Shown: in pieces, positions 1-6,692 of the stretch
Position numbering within the stretch: the stretch's first letter is position 1
How the letters are laid out: each line of letters starts with the position of its first letter
Assembly: GCA_023437255.1 (NCBI GenBank)
Contig: JAEZGR010000047.1
Coordinates: forward strand, 1-6,692
Length of the DNA stretch: 6,692 bases
Direction of reading: 5' to 3'
From: Pseudomonadota bacterium
GTDB lineage: Bacteria; Pseudomonadota; Gammaproteobacteria; Burkholderiales; Burkholderiaceae_B
The notes under the pieces: model-generated
What the model was told of the DNA's origin: nothing
Seen by the model: the letters and a program-made list of their open reading frames with translations, nothing else
Databases searched by the model: none
Position numbers and translations under genes: made by a program

Positions 1-807
1 TTCTCGGCCACCAGAATGATGGCCACCGGCACGATCACGCTCATGGCGTGCCATTCGAACACCGGCGAGCTGAATGACGGCAGACCGACCCACGGCGCGG
101 ATGCGATGCCACTGAAGTCGATCGGCGTGCCCAGGCCCATGCCATTGGTGAGAATGCCGTAGATCACGCAGGCGACCAGAAGGCCCACCAGAATGAGCAG
201 GCGTTGCACCATTCCACGTGTATAGACTGCCACGATGCCCACGCACAGCACGGTCATCAGGGCCATGAGTGCGTCGAAGGTGGATCCGCCCATGGCACCG
301 CGTGCGGCAATGGGCGCCAGGTTCAGCCCGATGACCGCAACGACGGCGCCGGTCACGACGGGGGGCATCCAGCGATTGATCCACTGCGCGTCCCCACCCG
401 TGCGTGCATTGACCCACCAGACAATGAGCCCGATCAGGGTGTAGACCAGACCACAGGCGATGATTGCGCCCAGGGCGACGCCAATATTGGCATTTGCCCC
501 GGCTCCGGCGTAGCCGGTCACGGCAATGACGCCGCCGATGAAGGCAAAACTGGAGCCCAGGTAACTGGGCACTCGCCCGCGCACGAACACGAAAAAGATG
601 AGCGTGCCGATGCCGGACATGAGGATCGCGACATTCGGATCAAAGCCCATGAGAAGCGGCGCCAGGATGGTGGAGCCAAACATGGCCACCACGTGCTGGG
701 CGCCCATGGCCACGCTTTGCGGCAAGGGCAGATATTCGTCGGGTTGGACGACCGTGCCGGCTGCAGCGCTATCAACGCGACGCCAGCGAGCAAAAAAACA
801 ATCTCAC
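1..807 (-). CDS. uraA: NCS2 family uracil/xanthine permease, N-terminal part, start frame disrupted
   Basis: This is an inner-membrane nucleobase importer of the NCS2 (UraA/RutG-like) family, probably a proton symporter for uracil or a related base. The frame is open from 803 down to the left edge, about 267 codons, and leaves the window at a Glu. Family marks are QHVVAMFGSTILAP (first helix), PSYLGSSFAFIG and the GAVVAVIGLNLAPIA stretch. FEWHAMSVIVPVAIILVAE aligns with E. coli UraA FEWFAILTILPAALVVIAE, so the last residue seen should match the uracil-binding Glu241. The remaining C-terminal part, roughly 160-190 residues, is outside the window. The start is unclear. The open frame has no start codon before CTG 731, TTG 725 and GTG 713. 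An ATG at 809 in this frame is followed at once by TGA, and the GTG at 807 reaches this frame only if the T7 run (792-798) loses one T. TTG 725 would still keep the first helix. The family call is firm, uracil specificity is inferred, and the gene could be intact, mis-sequenced or a pseudogene. Confidence 0.85.
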
Positions 808-889
808 ATGCGCGGGAACGAGTCCTGAAGATGCCACGACAACAGGAGCCCTTCCCCCCTGGAAGACGCCGCCGGCGTGGCCGTCGCGA

Positions 890-918
890 AGTGTACGGCG
901 CACTCCCCGGGTCTGCAA
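890..918 (-). promoter_or_regulatory. Candidate sigma70 promoter for the permease
   Basis: On the minus strand TTGCAG (918-913) and TACACT (895-890) are separated by exactly 17 bases. These match the -35 consensus at 3 of 6 positions and the -10 consensus at 4 of 6. Transcription would begin near 883 and give a leader of about 75 bases before the GTG at 807. A possible Shine-Dalgarno AGGA lies at 826-823, rather far from the 809/807 start codons. The position in the divergent gap supports the call; the match itself is modest. Confidence 0.4.
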
Positions 919-936
919 CAGCTAATTACCGGGCAC

Positions 937-955
937 CCGGCCGCCAAGGGGCCGG
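937..955. repeat. GC-rich inverted repeat upstream of the phosphatase gene
   Basis: CCGGCC (937-942) and GGCCGG (950-955) can pair over a 7-base loop. No T-run follows on either strand, so it is unlikely to be an intrinsic terminator. It sits where the -35 region of the rightward promoter would be, so it could be a protein-binding site. Such short palindromes also arise by chance in GC-rich DNA. Confidence 0.3.
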
Positions 956-956
956 C

Positions 957-965
957 TGGTAGAAT
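957..965 (+). promoter_or_regulatory. Candidate extended -10 promoter for the phosphatase gene
   Basis: TGG followed by TAGAAT (960-965) fits an extended -10 element (TGn plus a 5 of 6 match to TATAAT). No -35 hexamer is visible 16-18 bases upstream, which extended -10 promoters can tolerate. The expected transcription start, 6-8 bases downstream, falls on or beside the ATG at 973, so the transcript could be leaderless. This agrees with the lack of any clear Shine-Dalgarno sequence there. Confidence 0.4.
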
Positions 966-972
966 GCACCAC

Positions 973-1620
973 ATGGAATCCACACACTTCTGGCTGATCC
1001 GGCACGGCGAAACCGAATGGAATGCAGGGCGCCGGCTGCAGGGCTGGCTCGATATCCCCTTGAGCGAAACCGGGCGACTGCAAGCACGCCGGCTGGGCGC
1101 CCACCTGAGCGGACTGAGCGCACCCGTTTTTTCGGCGGTACTCAGCAGCGACCTGTGCCGCGCACATGAAACGGCGCGCATCGCCACCGAGCATCTCGGC
1201 CTGCCCGTCATCAGCAACACCGGCCTGCGCGAGCGCAATTACGGCGTATACCAAGGCATGGACTGGGCCGCTCTGACAGAAGGTCTGCAGACACACGGAA
1301 TCGATCTGCGCGCTCCCGACCAGGCCATCGAAGAAGGCGAAACGCTGGCGCAATTCGCCGAACGCATCACGGCTACATTCGAACATTACGCACGCGAATA
1401 CGCGGGGCGCAATGTCATGGTGTTTTCGCATGGGGGTGTCATCGATATCGCCTGGCGCAAGGCCTGTGGCCGCGCACTCACCGTCAAGCGGCCCGGCACC
1501 ATTCTGAACACCAGCATCAATATCTTCGACATCAACGCCGACGGCACCTGGCGCCAGGGGGAATGGAACCAGGTCACGCATCTGGACCTGCCCGCCCTCG
1601 ACGACGTCATGCATACCTGA
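973..1620 (+). CDS. Histidine phosphatase family protein (phosphoglycerate-mutase-like)
   Basis: This is a cytoplasmic enzyme of the histidine phosphatase superfamily, 215 residues, a normal length for the GpmB/CobC-like branch. The catalytic set is complete: the LIRHGETEWN motif with Arg10 and the phospho-accepting His11, Arg63 in SSDLCRAHETA, Glu87 in LRERNYG, and the second His153 in VFSHGGVID. Members remove phosphate from small metabolites through a phosphohistidine intermediate. Many proteins labelled phosphoglycerate mutase on this motif are in fact phosphatases of unknown substrate, so no gene symbol is given. ATG 973 is chosen because the protein then begins a few residues before the first beta strand, as is usual in the family. 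ATG 964 would add only MHH and lies within the likely -10 element. No good Shine-Dalgarno precedes either. The gene is divergent from the permease and convergent with the dehydrogenase, so it is probably transcribed alone. Confidence 0.9.
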   Translation: MESTHFWLIRHGETEWNAGRRLQGWLDIPLSETGRLQARRLGAHLSGLSAPVFSAVLSSDLCRAHETARIATEHLGLPVISNTGLRERNYGVYQGMDWAALTEGLQTHGIDLRAPDQAIEEGETLAQFAERITATFEHYAREYAGRNVMVFSHGGVIDIAWRKACGRALTVKRPGTILNTSINIFDINADGTWRQGEWNQVTHLDLPALDDVMHT

Positions 1621-1625
1621 GCGTC

Positions 1626-1651
1626 AGGCTGCGGCGCTGCGCCTTTAATTT
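1626..1651 (+). terminator. Possible intrinsic terminator after the phosphatase gene
   Basis: AGGC (1626-1629) pairs with GCCT (1641-1644). After a bulged T, G1631 and C1632 pair with C1640 and G1639, closing a GC-rich loop. The stem leads straight into TTTAATTT, a broken T-run. It lies 5 bases after the stop codon, the right place for a terminator, but the stem is short and interrupted. Confidence 0.35.
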
Positions 1652-1671
1652 CACCTGCGCCCAGGGCGCGA

Positions 1672-1716
1672 TGCCCTGCCTGCCCTGCCTGCCCTGCCTG
1701 CCTTACCTGCCCTGCT
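1672..1716. repeat. 9-bp tandem repeat, five units, spanning the end of the dehydrogenase gene
   Basis: Three perfect copies of TGCCCTGCC (1672-1698) are followed by TGCCTTACC (1699-1707) and TGCCCTGCT (1708-1716). On the minus strand the unit reads as Arg-Gln-Gly codons in the frame of the dehydrogenase. The TTA in the fourth copy is the TAA stop codon of that gene. A degenerate continuation runs into the coding end, where the protein finishes RQGEQGR. Confidence 0.85.
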
Positions 1717-2470
1717 CGCCCTGGCGCGGCTTGCGCTTGCGGCGCGCCGCCACCCGGTCATAGAGCCAGCCGGGCACCACGCGCAATAGCGCCGCCACCA
1801 CGCCCATCTGCCACGGAATGACCACATGACGCGAGCCGCGATCGATATGGCGGATCGCGGCCTGGGCGAACTTCTCGACCGGCATCAGAAAAGGCATGCG
1901 GTACGGGTTCACGGCGGTCATGGGCGTGCGTATGAAGCCCGGCGAAATCGTGACGACCTGCACCCCACTGCCGTGCAGCTCCACCCTGAGGCTTTCGCAG
2001 TAGGCACGAACTGCCGCCTTTGACGCACTGTAGGCGCCCGCTCCCGGCAGACCGCGCACGCCCGCCACGCTGGCGATTCCCACGAGTCGACCGCCGCCTT
2101 GTGCCTTCATGGCCGCCACGAAGGGCTCGAATGTGGCCACGGTGGCAAGCAGATTGGTCTCGTGAACCGCCCGGAACACCTCGAAATCTTCGAGCGCTTC
2201 GGTGACGGTGCCGACGCTGATGCCAGCACTGGCAATGACCACGTCCACCGGCCCGCCACTCAGAAAGTCGCGCGCGGCCGCATGCAGGCGCTCACGGTCC
2301 CGGACATCAAGCGGGTAAATCCGGTGTTCGCCGGGCAGCAGGCGCTGCAGCGCCTCGAGCGCTTCTTGACGCCGACCGACCAGCCCCAGGCTCGCACCGC
2401 GCTGAGCATAGAAAAAAGCGAGTGCGGCACCAATGCCGCTACTCGCTCCGGTAATGAAGACGCGTTGCAC
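1703..2470 (-). CDS. Short-chain dehydrogenase/reductase (SDR)
   Basis: This is a 255-residue NAD(P)-dependent oxidoreductase of the classical SDR family; its substrate is unknown. Cofactor binding is shown by TGASSGIG at residues 7-14, Asp55 in LDV and the ASAG turn near 80-83, which has Ser where many members have Asn. The catalytic tetrad is complete: Asn106, Ser134, Tyr147 and Lys151 in YSASK, followed by SPGFIRTPM. The C-terminus has a hydrophobic stretch (MGVVAALLRVVPGWLYDRV) and then a basic tail, which could let it associate with the membrane; that is inference. The start is GTG at 2470, two residues before the first beta strand (VFITGAS). The gap to the carB stop is 11 bases with only weak Shine-Dalgarno character, so translational coupling to carB is likely. 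The tail is repeat-derived (see the 1672-1716 repeat). Family assignment is firm. Confidence 0.92.
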   Translation of the reverse strand: MQRVFITGASSGIGAALAFFYAQRGASLGLVGRRQEALEALQRLLPGEHRIYPLDVRDRERLHAAARDFLSGGPVDVVIASAGISVGTVTEALEDFEVFRAVHETNLLATVATFEPFVAAMKAQGGGRLVGIASVAGVRGLPGAGAYSASKAAVRAYCESLRVELHGSGVQVVTISPGFIRTPMTAVNPYRMPFLMPVEKFAQAAIRHIDRGSRHVVIPWQMGVVAALLRVVPGWLYDRVAARRKRKPRQGEQGR

Positions 2471-2481
2471 GCCGGGGTGGG

Positions 2482-5400
2482 TCAGGCCGCCTGCGACCGC
2501 CCGGTGTGCAGGGTCTGCAGAGAATAAACCTGCAGGCCTGCCCCATTACGAATGTATTGCAGCCCCTCGACCGCAGCGCGCGCACCCGCAATCGTGGTGA
2601 AGTAGGTCACCCCTGCGGCCAGCGCTTGCGTACGAATCGTGCGCGAGTCGGCAATGGCATTGCGGCGCTCTTCGACCGTATTGATCACGAGCGCGATTTC
2701 GCCGTTCTTGACCATGTCGACGATATGCGGGCGACCTTCGGTGACCTTGTTGACCACCTGTACCGGCAGACCGGCAGCCTGAATGGCAGCAGCCGTACCG
2801 CGGGTCGCCACAACCTTGAAGCCCAACGCATTGAGGCCACGGGCGACTTCGACCGCACGGGGCTTGTCTTGGTCACGCACGCTGATGAAGGCGGTGCCGG
2901 AATCGGGCAGTCGCACGCCGGCAGCAAGCTGCGACTTGACGAAGGCCTCGCCGAAACTCGTGCCCACGCCCATGACTTCGCCCGTGGACTTCATTTCCGG
3001 GCCCAGAATGGTGTCGACGCCGGGGAACTTCACGAAGGGGAACACCGCTTCTTTCACGCTGAAGTAGTCGGGAACCACTTCTTCGGACACGCCCTGCTCT
3101 TCGAGGGTGCGCCCGGCCATCGCACGCGCGGCAATCTTGGCCAGCTGCAGGCCGGTGGCCTTGGACACATAGGGAACCGTACGCGAAGCACGCGGATTCA
3201 CCTCGAGCACGTAGACATCGCCGTTCTGGATCGCGAACTGCACGTTCATGAGACCCTTCACGTTCAGGGCACGCGCCATGAGGGCGGTCTGACGCTTGAT
3301 CTCGGCAATGGTTTCGGCCGACAGGGAGTACGGCGGCAGGCTGCACGCCGAGTCACCGGAGTGCACGCCGGCCTGTTCAATGTGCTCCATGACGCCGCCG
3401 ATGAACACGACATTGCCGTCGGAGATGCAATCGACATCGACTTCAGTGGCGTTGTTCAGGAAGTGATCGAGCAGCACCGGCGAATCATTGCTGACACGCA
3501 CGGCTTCGCGCATGTAGCGCTCGAGATCCTGTTGTTCGTGCACGATTTCCATGGCACGGCCACCCAGCACATAGCTTGGGCGCACAACCAGCGGGTAACC
3601 GATTTCCGATGCCAGCGCCAGCGCCTCGCCCTCGGTGCGTGCGGTGCGGTTGGGCGGCTGACGCAGGCCCAGCTTGCTGAGCAGCTTCTGGAAGCGCTCG
3701 CGGTCTTCGGCCACGTCGATGGACTCGGGACTGGTACCGATGATGGGCACGCCATTGGCCTCAAGCGCGCGCGCGAGCTTCAGCGGGGTCTGGCCACCGT
3801 ACTGCACGATCATGCCCACAGGATTCTCGGTGTGCACGATCTCGAGCACGTCTTCGAGCGTGAGCGGCTCGAAATACAGACGGTCGGAAGTGTCGTAGTC
3901 GGTGGATACCGTTTCGGGGTTGCAGTTCACCATGATGGTTTCGTAACCATCTTCGCGCAGTGCAAGCGCGGCTTGAACGCAGCAGTAGTCGAATTCGATG
4001 CCCTGGCGGATACGGTTCGGGCCGCCACCCAGCACAATGATCTTCTTGCGATCAGTGGACTCGGCCTCGCACTCGTCTTCGTACGTGGAGTACATGTAGG
4101 CCGTGGTGGTGGGGAACTCGGCCGCGCAGGTGTCGACGCGCTTGTAGACCGGGCGGATTCCCATCTGATGTCGCAGCTTGCGCACTTCGGCTTCGGCGGT
4201 GTCGAGCAGATAGGCCAGACGGCGGTCGGAGAAGCCCCGGCGCTTCAGTTCGCGCAGGGTGTCGTAGTCGAGATCGGACAGCGTCTTTTGCTCAAGCGCC
4301 AGTTCGATATCGACAATCTGCTTGATCTGCGAAAGGAACCAGGGATCGATCTTGGTGAGCTGGTGCACTTCCTCGAGCGTGAAGCCCTGTGCGAAGGCGT
4401 CGCCCACGTACCAGATGCGTTCGGGGCCGGGCTCACCCAGCTCGATCTGCAGCTTTTCTCGGTCGGTGGTCATCTGGTTCAGACCGTCGACACCCACTTC
4501 GAGGCCGCGCAGCGCCTTCTGGAACGACTCCTGGAAGGTGCGGCCGATGGCCATGACTTCGCCCACCGACTTCATCTGCGTGGTGAGACGCGAGTCGGCC
4601 TGCGGGAATTTCTCGAAGGCGAAACGCGGGACCTTGGTCACCACGTAGTCGATGGCCGGCTCGAACGACGCCGGAGTGGCGCCGTCGGTGATCTCATTGC
4701 GCAGCTCGTCAAGCGTGTAGCCCACGGCCAGGCGTGCCGCCACCTTGGCAATGGGAAAGCCGGTGGCCTTGGAGGCCAGCGCCGAGGAACGCGACACACG
4801 CGGGTTCATCTCGATGACGATGAGACGTCCGTTTTCCGGGTTCATGGCGAACTGCACGTTCGAACCACCCGTTTCAACGCCGATTTCGCGCAGCACTGCG
4901 ATCGAGGCATCGCGCAGAACCTGGTATTCCTTGTCGGGCTGCGTCTGGGCAGGCGCAACGGTGATCGAGGCGCCGGTATGCACGCCCATGGGGGCGAGGT
5001 TCTCGATGGAACACACGATAATGCAGTTGTCGACGCGGTCGCGCACGACCTCCATCTCGAATTCCTTCCAGCCCAGTAGCGACTCTTCGATGAGCAGCTC
5101 TTTGGTGGGCGAGGCTTCGAGGCGGCGCCGGCAGATGGTCTCGAACTCTTCGGCGTTGTAGGCAATGCCGCCGCCGGTGCCGCCCAGCGTGAAGCTGGGG
5201 CGAATCACGACCGGGAAGCCCGAACCGCCGGTGTATTCGGCGATCATCGACTGAACCTGCCAGGCTTCGTCCATGGAATGGGCGACACCCGACTTGGCCG
5301 ACTCGAGACCGATGGCGTCCATCGCGTCCTTGAACTTCTGGCGATCTTCTGCCTTCTCGATGGCGGCCGCATTGGCCCCGATCATTTCAACGCCGTACTT

Positions 5401-5727
5401 TTCGAACACGCCGTTGCGTGCGAGGTCGAGCGCGCAGTTCAACGCAGTTTGGCCCCCCATGGTGGGCAGCACCGCGTCGGGGCGCTCGATCTCGATAATG
5501 CGCTCGAGCACTTCCCACGTGATGGGCTCGATGTAGGTGACGTCGGCCGTATCGGGGTCGGTCATGATGGTGGCCGGGTTGCTGTTCACCAGAATGGTGC
5601 GATACCCCTCGGCCTTGAGCGCCTTGCAGGCCTGTGCTCCGGAATAGTCGAACTCGCAGGCCTGACCGATGATGATGGGGCCGGCCCCGATGATGAGAAT
5701 GCTTTGTATGTCTGTACGCTTTGGCAT
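2482..5727 (-). CDS. carB: Carbamoyl phosphate synthetase, large subunit
   Basis: CarB makes carbamoyl phosphate from bicarbonate, two ATP and ammonia tunnelled from CarA, for pyrimidine and arginine synthesis in the cytoplasm. It has 1081 residues against 1073 in E. coli and is complete. The N-terminal carboxyphosphate half (about 1-400) shows [20 protein letters not shown], the ATP-grasp loop LGGTGGG (181-187) and [10 protein letters not shown] (306 on). An oligomerisation region follows (about 400-550). The carbamoyl-phosphate half shows [16 protein letters not shown] (566-581) and EVNPRASRT (842 on). The C-terminal MGS-like allosteric domain (about 940 to the end) keeps VATRGTA near 973-979 and [11 protein letters not shown] with Lys994, equivalent to the E. 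coli region that binds ornithine, UMP and IMP. Feedback by UMP and ornithine is therefore plausible. The start is ATG 5727, 9 bases after the carA stop, giving the usual N-terminus [16 protein letters not shown]. Nothing looks damaged. Confidence 0.99.
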   Translation of the reverse strand: MPKRTDIQSILIIGAGPIIIGQACEFDYSGAQACKALKAEGYRTILVNSNPATIMTDPDTADVTYIEPITWEVLERIIEIERPDAVLPTMGGQTALNCALDLARNGVFEKYGVEMIGANAAAIEKAEDRQKFKDAMDAIGLESAKSGVAHSMDEAWQVQSMIAEYTGGSGFPVVIRPSFTLGGTGGGIAYNAEEFETICRRRLEASPTKELLIEESLLGWKEFEMEVVRDRVDNCIIVCSIENLAPMGVHTGASITVAPAQTQPDKEYQVLRDASIAVLREIGVETGGSNVQFAMNPENGRLIVIEMNPRVSRSSALASKATGFPIAKVAARLAVGYTLDELRNEITDGATPASFEPAIDYVVTKVPRFAFEKFPQADSRLTTQMKSVGEVMAIGRTFQESFQKALRGLEVGVDGLNQMTTDREKLQIELGEPGPERIWYVGDAFAQGFTLEEVHQLTKIDPWFLSQIKQIVDIELALEQKTLSDLDYDTLRELKRRGFSDRRLAYLLDTAEAEVRKLRHQMGIRPVYKRVDTCAAEFPTTTAYMYSTYEDECEAESTDRKKIIVLGGGPNRIRQGIEFDYCCVQAALALREDGYETIMVNCNPETVSTDYDTSDRLYFEPLTLEDVLEIVHTENPVGMIVQYGGQTPLKLARALEANGVPIIGTSPESIDVAEDRERFQKLLSKLGLRQPPNRTARTEGEALALASEIGYPLVVRPSYVLGGRAMEIVHEQQDLERYMREAVRVSNDSPVLLDHFLNNATEVDVDCISDGNVVFIGGVMEHIEQAGVHSGDSACSLPPYSLSAETIAEIKRQTALMARALNVKGLMNVQFAIQNGDVYVLEVNPRASRTVPYVSKATGLQLAKIAARAMAGRTLEEQGVSEEVVPDYFSVKEAVFPFVKFPGVDTILGPEMKSTGEVMGVGTSFGEAFVKSQLAAGVRLPDSGTAFISVRDQDKPRAVEVARGLNALGFKVVATRGTAAAIQAAGLPVQVVNKVTEGRPHIVDMVKNGEIALVINTVEERRNAIADSRTIRTQALAAGVTYFTTIAGARAAVEGLQYIRNGAGLQVYSLQTLHTGRSQAA

Positions 5728-5736
5728 GATGCGGGA

Positions 5737-6692
5737 TCAGTTCTTTCCGGCCATGAGGCTGATGAATTTGTCGAAAAGCACGACGATGTCATGCGGGCCG
5801 GGGCTGGCTTCGGGGTGGCCCTGGAAGCAGAAGGCCGGGCGATCGGTCAGTTCAAACCCTTGCAAGGTGCCGTCGAACAGCGACACGTGCGTCACCCTGA
5901 CGTTATCGGGCAGCGATTCCGGGTCGACGTTGAAGCCGTGATTCTGGCTGGTGATGAACACCCGTCCGGTGTCGACGTCTTTGACCGGATGGTTGGCGCC
6001 ATGATGGCCGGTCTTCATCTTGACGGTACGACCGGAAAGGCCCAGACCCAGAATCTGCTGGCCCAGGCAGATGCCGAACAGTGGGATCTTTTTCTCGAGA
6101 GCCGCGCGAGCCGTATCGATTGCGTAGGCGCAAGGTTCGGGGTCGCCGGGGCCGTTTGACAGGAAGATGCCATCGGGCTTGAGCGCCAGCACTTCTTCAA
6201 CCGATGTTTCGGCCGGAACCAGCGTGATCCGGCAGCCGCGATCAGCCAGCAAGCGCAGAATGTTCGACTTGATGCCGAAATCGTAGGCGACGACGTGGTA
6301 TTTGGCTTCGACAGGCGCGGTGTAACCCTTGCCCAGCTGCCATGAACCTTGTGCCCATTCGCGCTTGTCTTTGACCGATACGACACGTGCCAGGTCGAGT
6401 CCGGCCATTCCCGGGAACTCGCGGGCCAGCTGCAACGCACGGTCGGCGTCATCGCCCACCAGAATGCAGGCTCCCTGTGCGCCCTTTTCGCGGATGATGC
6501 GCGTGAGCTTGCGGGTATCGACACCCGCGATGGCGACAACACCTTCTTCACGCAGGTACTCGGGCAACGAACGGGTGGCGCGGAAATTGGACACGCGCAG
6601 CGAACAATCGCGGATCACGAGACCCGCCGCATGCACCCGATCGGATTCGACGTCTTCGTCGTTGACACCGGTATTGCCGATATGAGGATACG
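5737..6692 (-). CDS. carA: Carbamoyl phosphate synthetase, small (glutamine amidotransferase) subunit, 5' end outside the window
   Basis: CarA hydrolyses glutamine and passes the ammonia to CarB. About 318 residues are visible, beginning [11 protein letters not shown] and ending LMAGKN. The E. coli protein has 382, so roughly the first 60 residues, the start codon and the promoter lie beyond the right edge. The CPSase small-chain domain runs through [13 protein letters not shown] and [11 protein letters not shown]. The class I amidotransferase domain begins near [14 protein letters not shown] and has FLSNGPGDP, the nucleophile Cys in GICLGQQ (codon 6067-6069), and the His and Glu of [13 protein letters not shown] (codons 5815-5817 and 5809-5811). 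The catalytic triad is thus complete. A GTG at 6636-6634 is an internal valine in a conserved stretch, not the start. The gene is first in the visible carA-carB-dehydrogenase run. Any arginine or pyrimidine control of this operon would act upstream, out of view. Confidence 0.98.
   Translation of the reverse strand, partial: YPHIGNTGVNDEDVESDRVHAAGLVIRDCSLRVSNFRATRSLPEYLREEGVVAIAGVDTRKLTRIIREKGAQGACILVGDDADRALQLAREFPGMAGLDLARVVSVKDKREWAQGSWQLGKGYTAPVEAKYHVVAYDFGIKSNILRLLADRGCRITLVPAETSVEEVLALKPDGIFLSNGPGDPEPCAYAIDTARAALEKKIPLFGICLGQQILGLGLSGRTVKMKTGHHGANHPVKDVDTGRVFITSQNHGFNVDPESLPDNVRVTHVSLFDGTLQGFELTDRPAFCFQGHPEASPGPHDIVVLFDKFISLMAGKN

Noticed and set aside
204..962. A 252-codon plus-strand frame opposite the permease.
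   Set aside because: It is in antisense register with the permease, is rich in His, Gly and Asp, and shows no recognisable motif. The minus strand here encodes clear NCS2 helices.
804..1238. A 144-codon minus-strand frame ending at the TGA next to the permease start.
   Set aside because: It is antisense to the histidine phosphatase, which has a full catalytic set. The frame joins the permease frame only through the TGA, so it is not a true N-terminal extension.
1657..1669. The palindrome GCGCC-cag-GGCGC in the convergent gap, as a terminator for the dehydrogenase operon.
   Set aside because: On the minus strand no T-run follows it, and a 5-bp GC palindrome is common by chance in such DNA.
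2506..5079. An 857-codon open frame on the plus strand, antisense to carB.
   Set aside because: It lies exactly in antisense codon register with carB, so it only reflects the rarity of TTA, CTA and TCA-type complements in GC-rich coding. Its product is full of His, Arg, Gly and Asp and shows no domain, while carB beneath it is complete and conserved.
5278..6159. A 293-codon plus-strand frame across the carA-carB junction.
   Set aside because: Both carA and carB are unmistakable on the minus strand, and the plus-strand product shows no family features.
6634..6636. GTG as the start of carA.
   Set aside because: The residues before it ([18 protein letters not shown]) match the conserved CarA sequence, so the frame continues beyond the right edge.

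Overview
The window is GC-rich chromosomal DNA whose products look like those of a betaproteobacterium of the order Burkholderiales, possibly Alcaligenaceae. That placement is by recognition of the protein sequences, not by a search. The content is core metabolism. I see no phage, insertion sequence, CRISPR array, toxin-antitoxin pair, tRNA or rRNA, and no convincing undescribed system.

Layout. Positions 1-807, minus strand: the N-terminal part of an NCS2 uracil/xanthine permease, cut by the left edge, with a broken reading frame right at its start. Positions 808-972: a divergent intergenic region with a sigma70-like promoter facing the permease and an extended -10 element facing the other way. 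Positions 973-1620, plus strand: a histidine phosphatase (phosphoglycerate-mutase-like). Positions 1621-1702: a convergent gap with a possible terminator and a 9-bp tandem repeat that runs into the end of the next gene. Positions 6692 down to 1703, minus strand: a tightly packed run carA (5' end outside the window), carB and a short-chain dehydrogenase, with gaps of 9 and 11 bases, read as one operon.

Function. CarA and CarB together form carbamoyl phosphate synthetase, which feeds both pyrimidine and arginine synthesis. The permease would import ready-made uracil or a related base, so de novo synthesis and uptake lie within a few kilobases of each other, although in separate transcription units. 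The short-chain dehydrogenase shares the carAB transcript by position only; its substrate cannot be read from the sequence. The histidine phosphatase stands alone and has no evident link to its neighbours.

The points most worth a second look are the seven-T run and start-stop arrangement at the permease N-terminus, the repeat containing the dehydrogenase stop codon, the possible leaderless start of the phosphatase gene, and the dehydrogenase placed directly behind carB.
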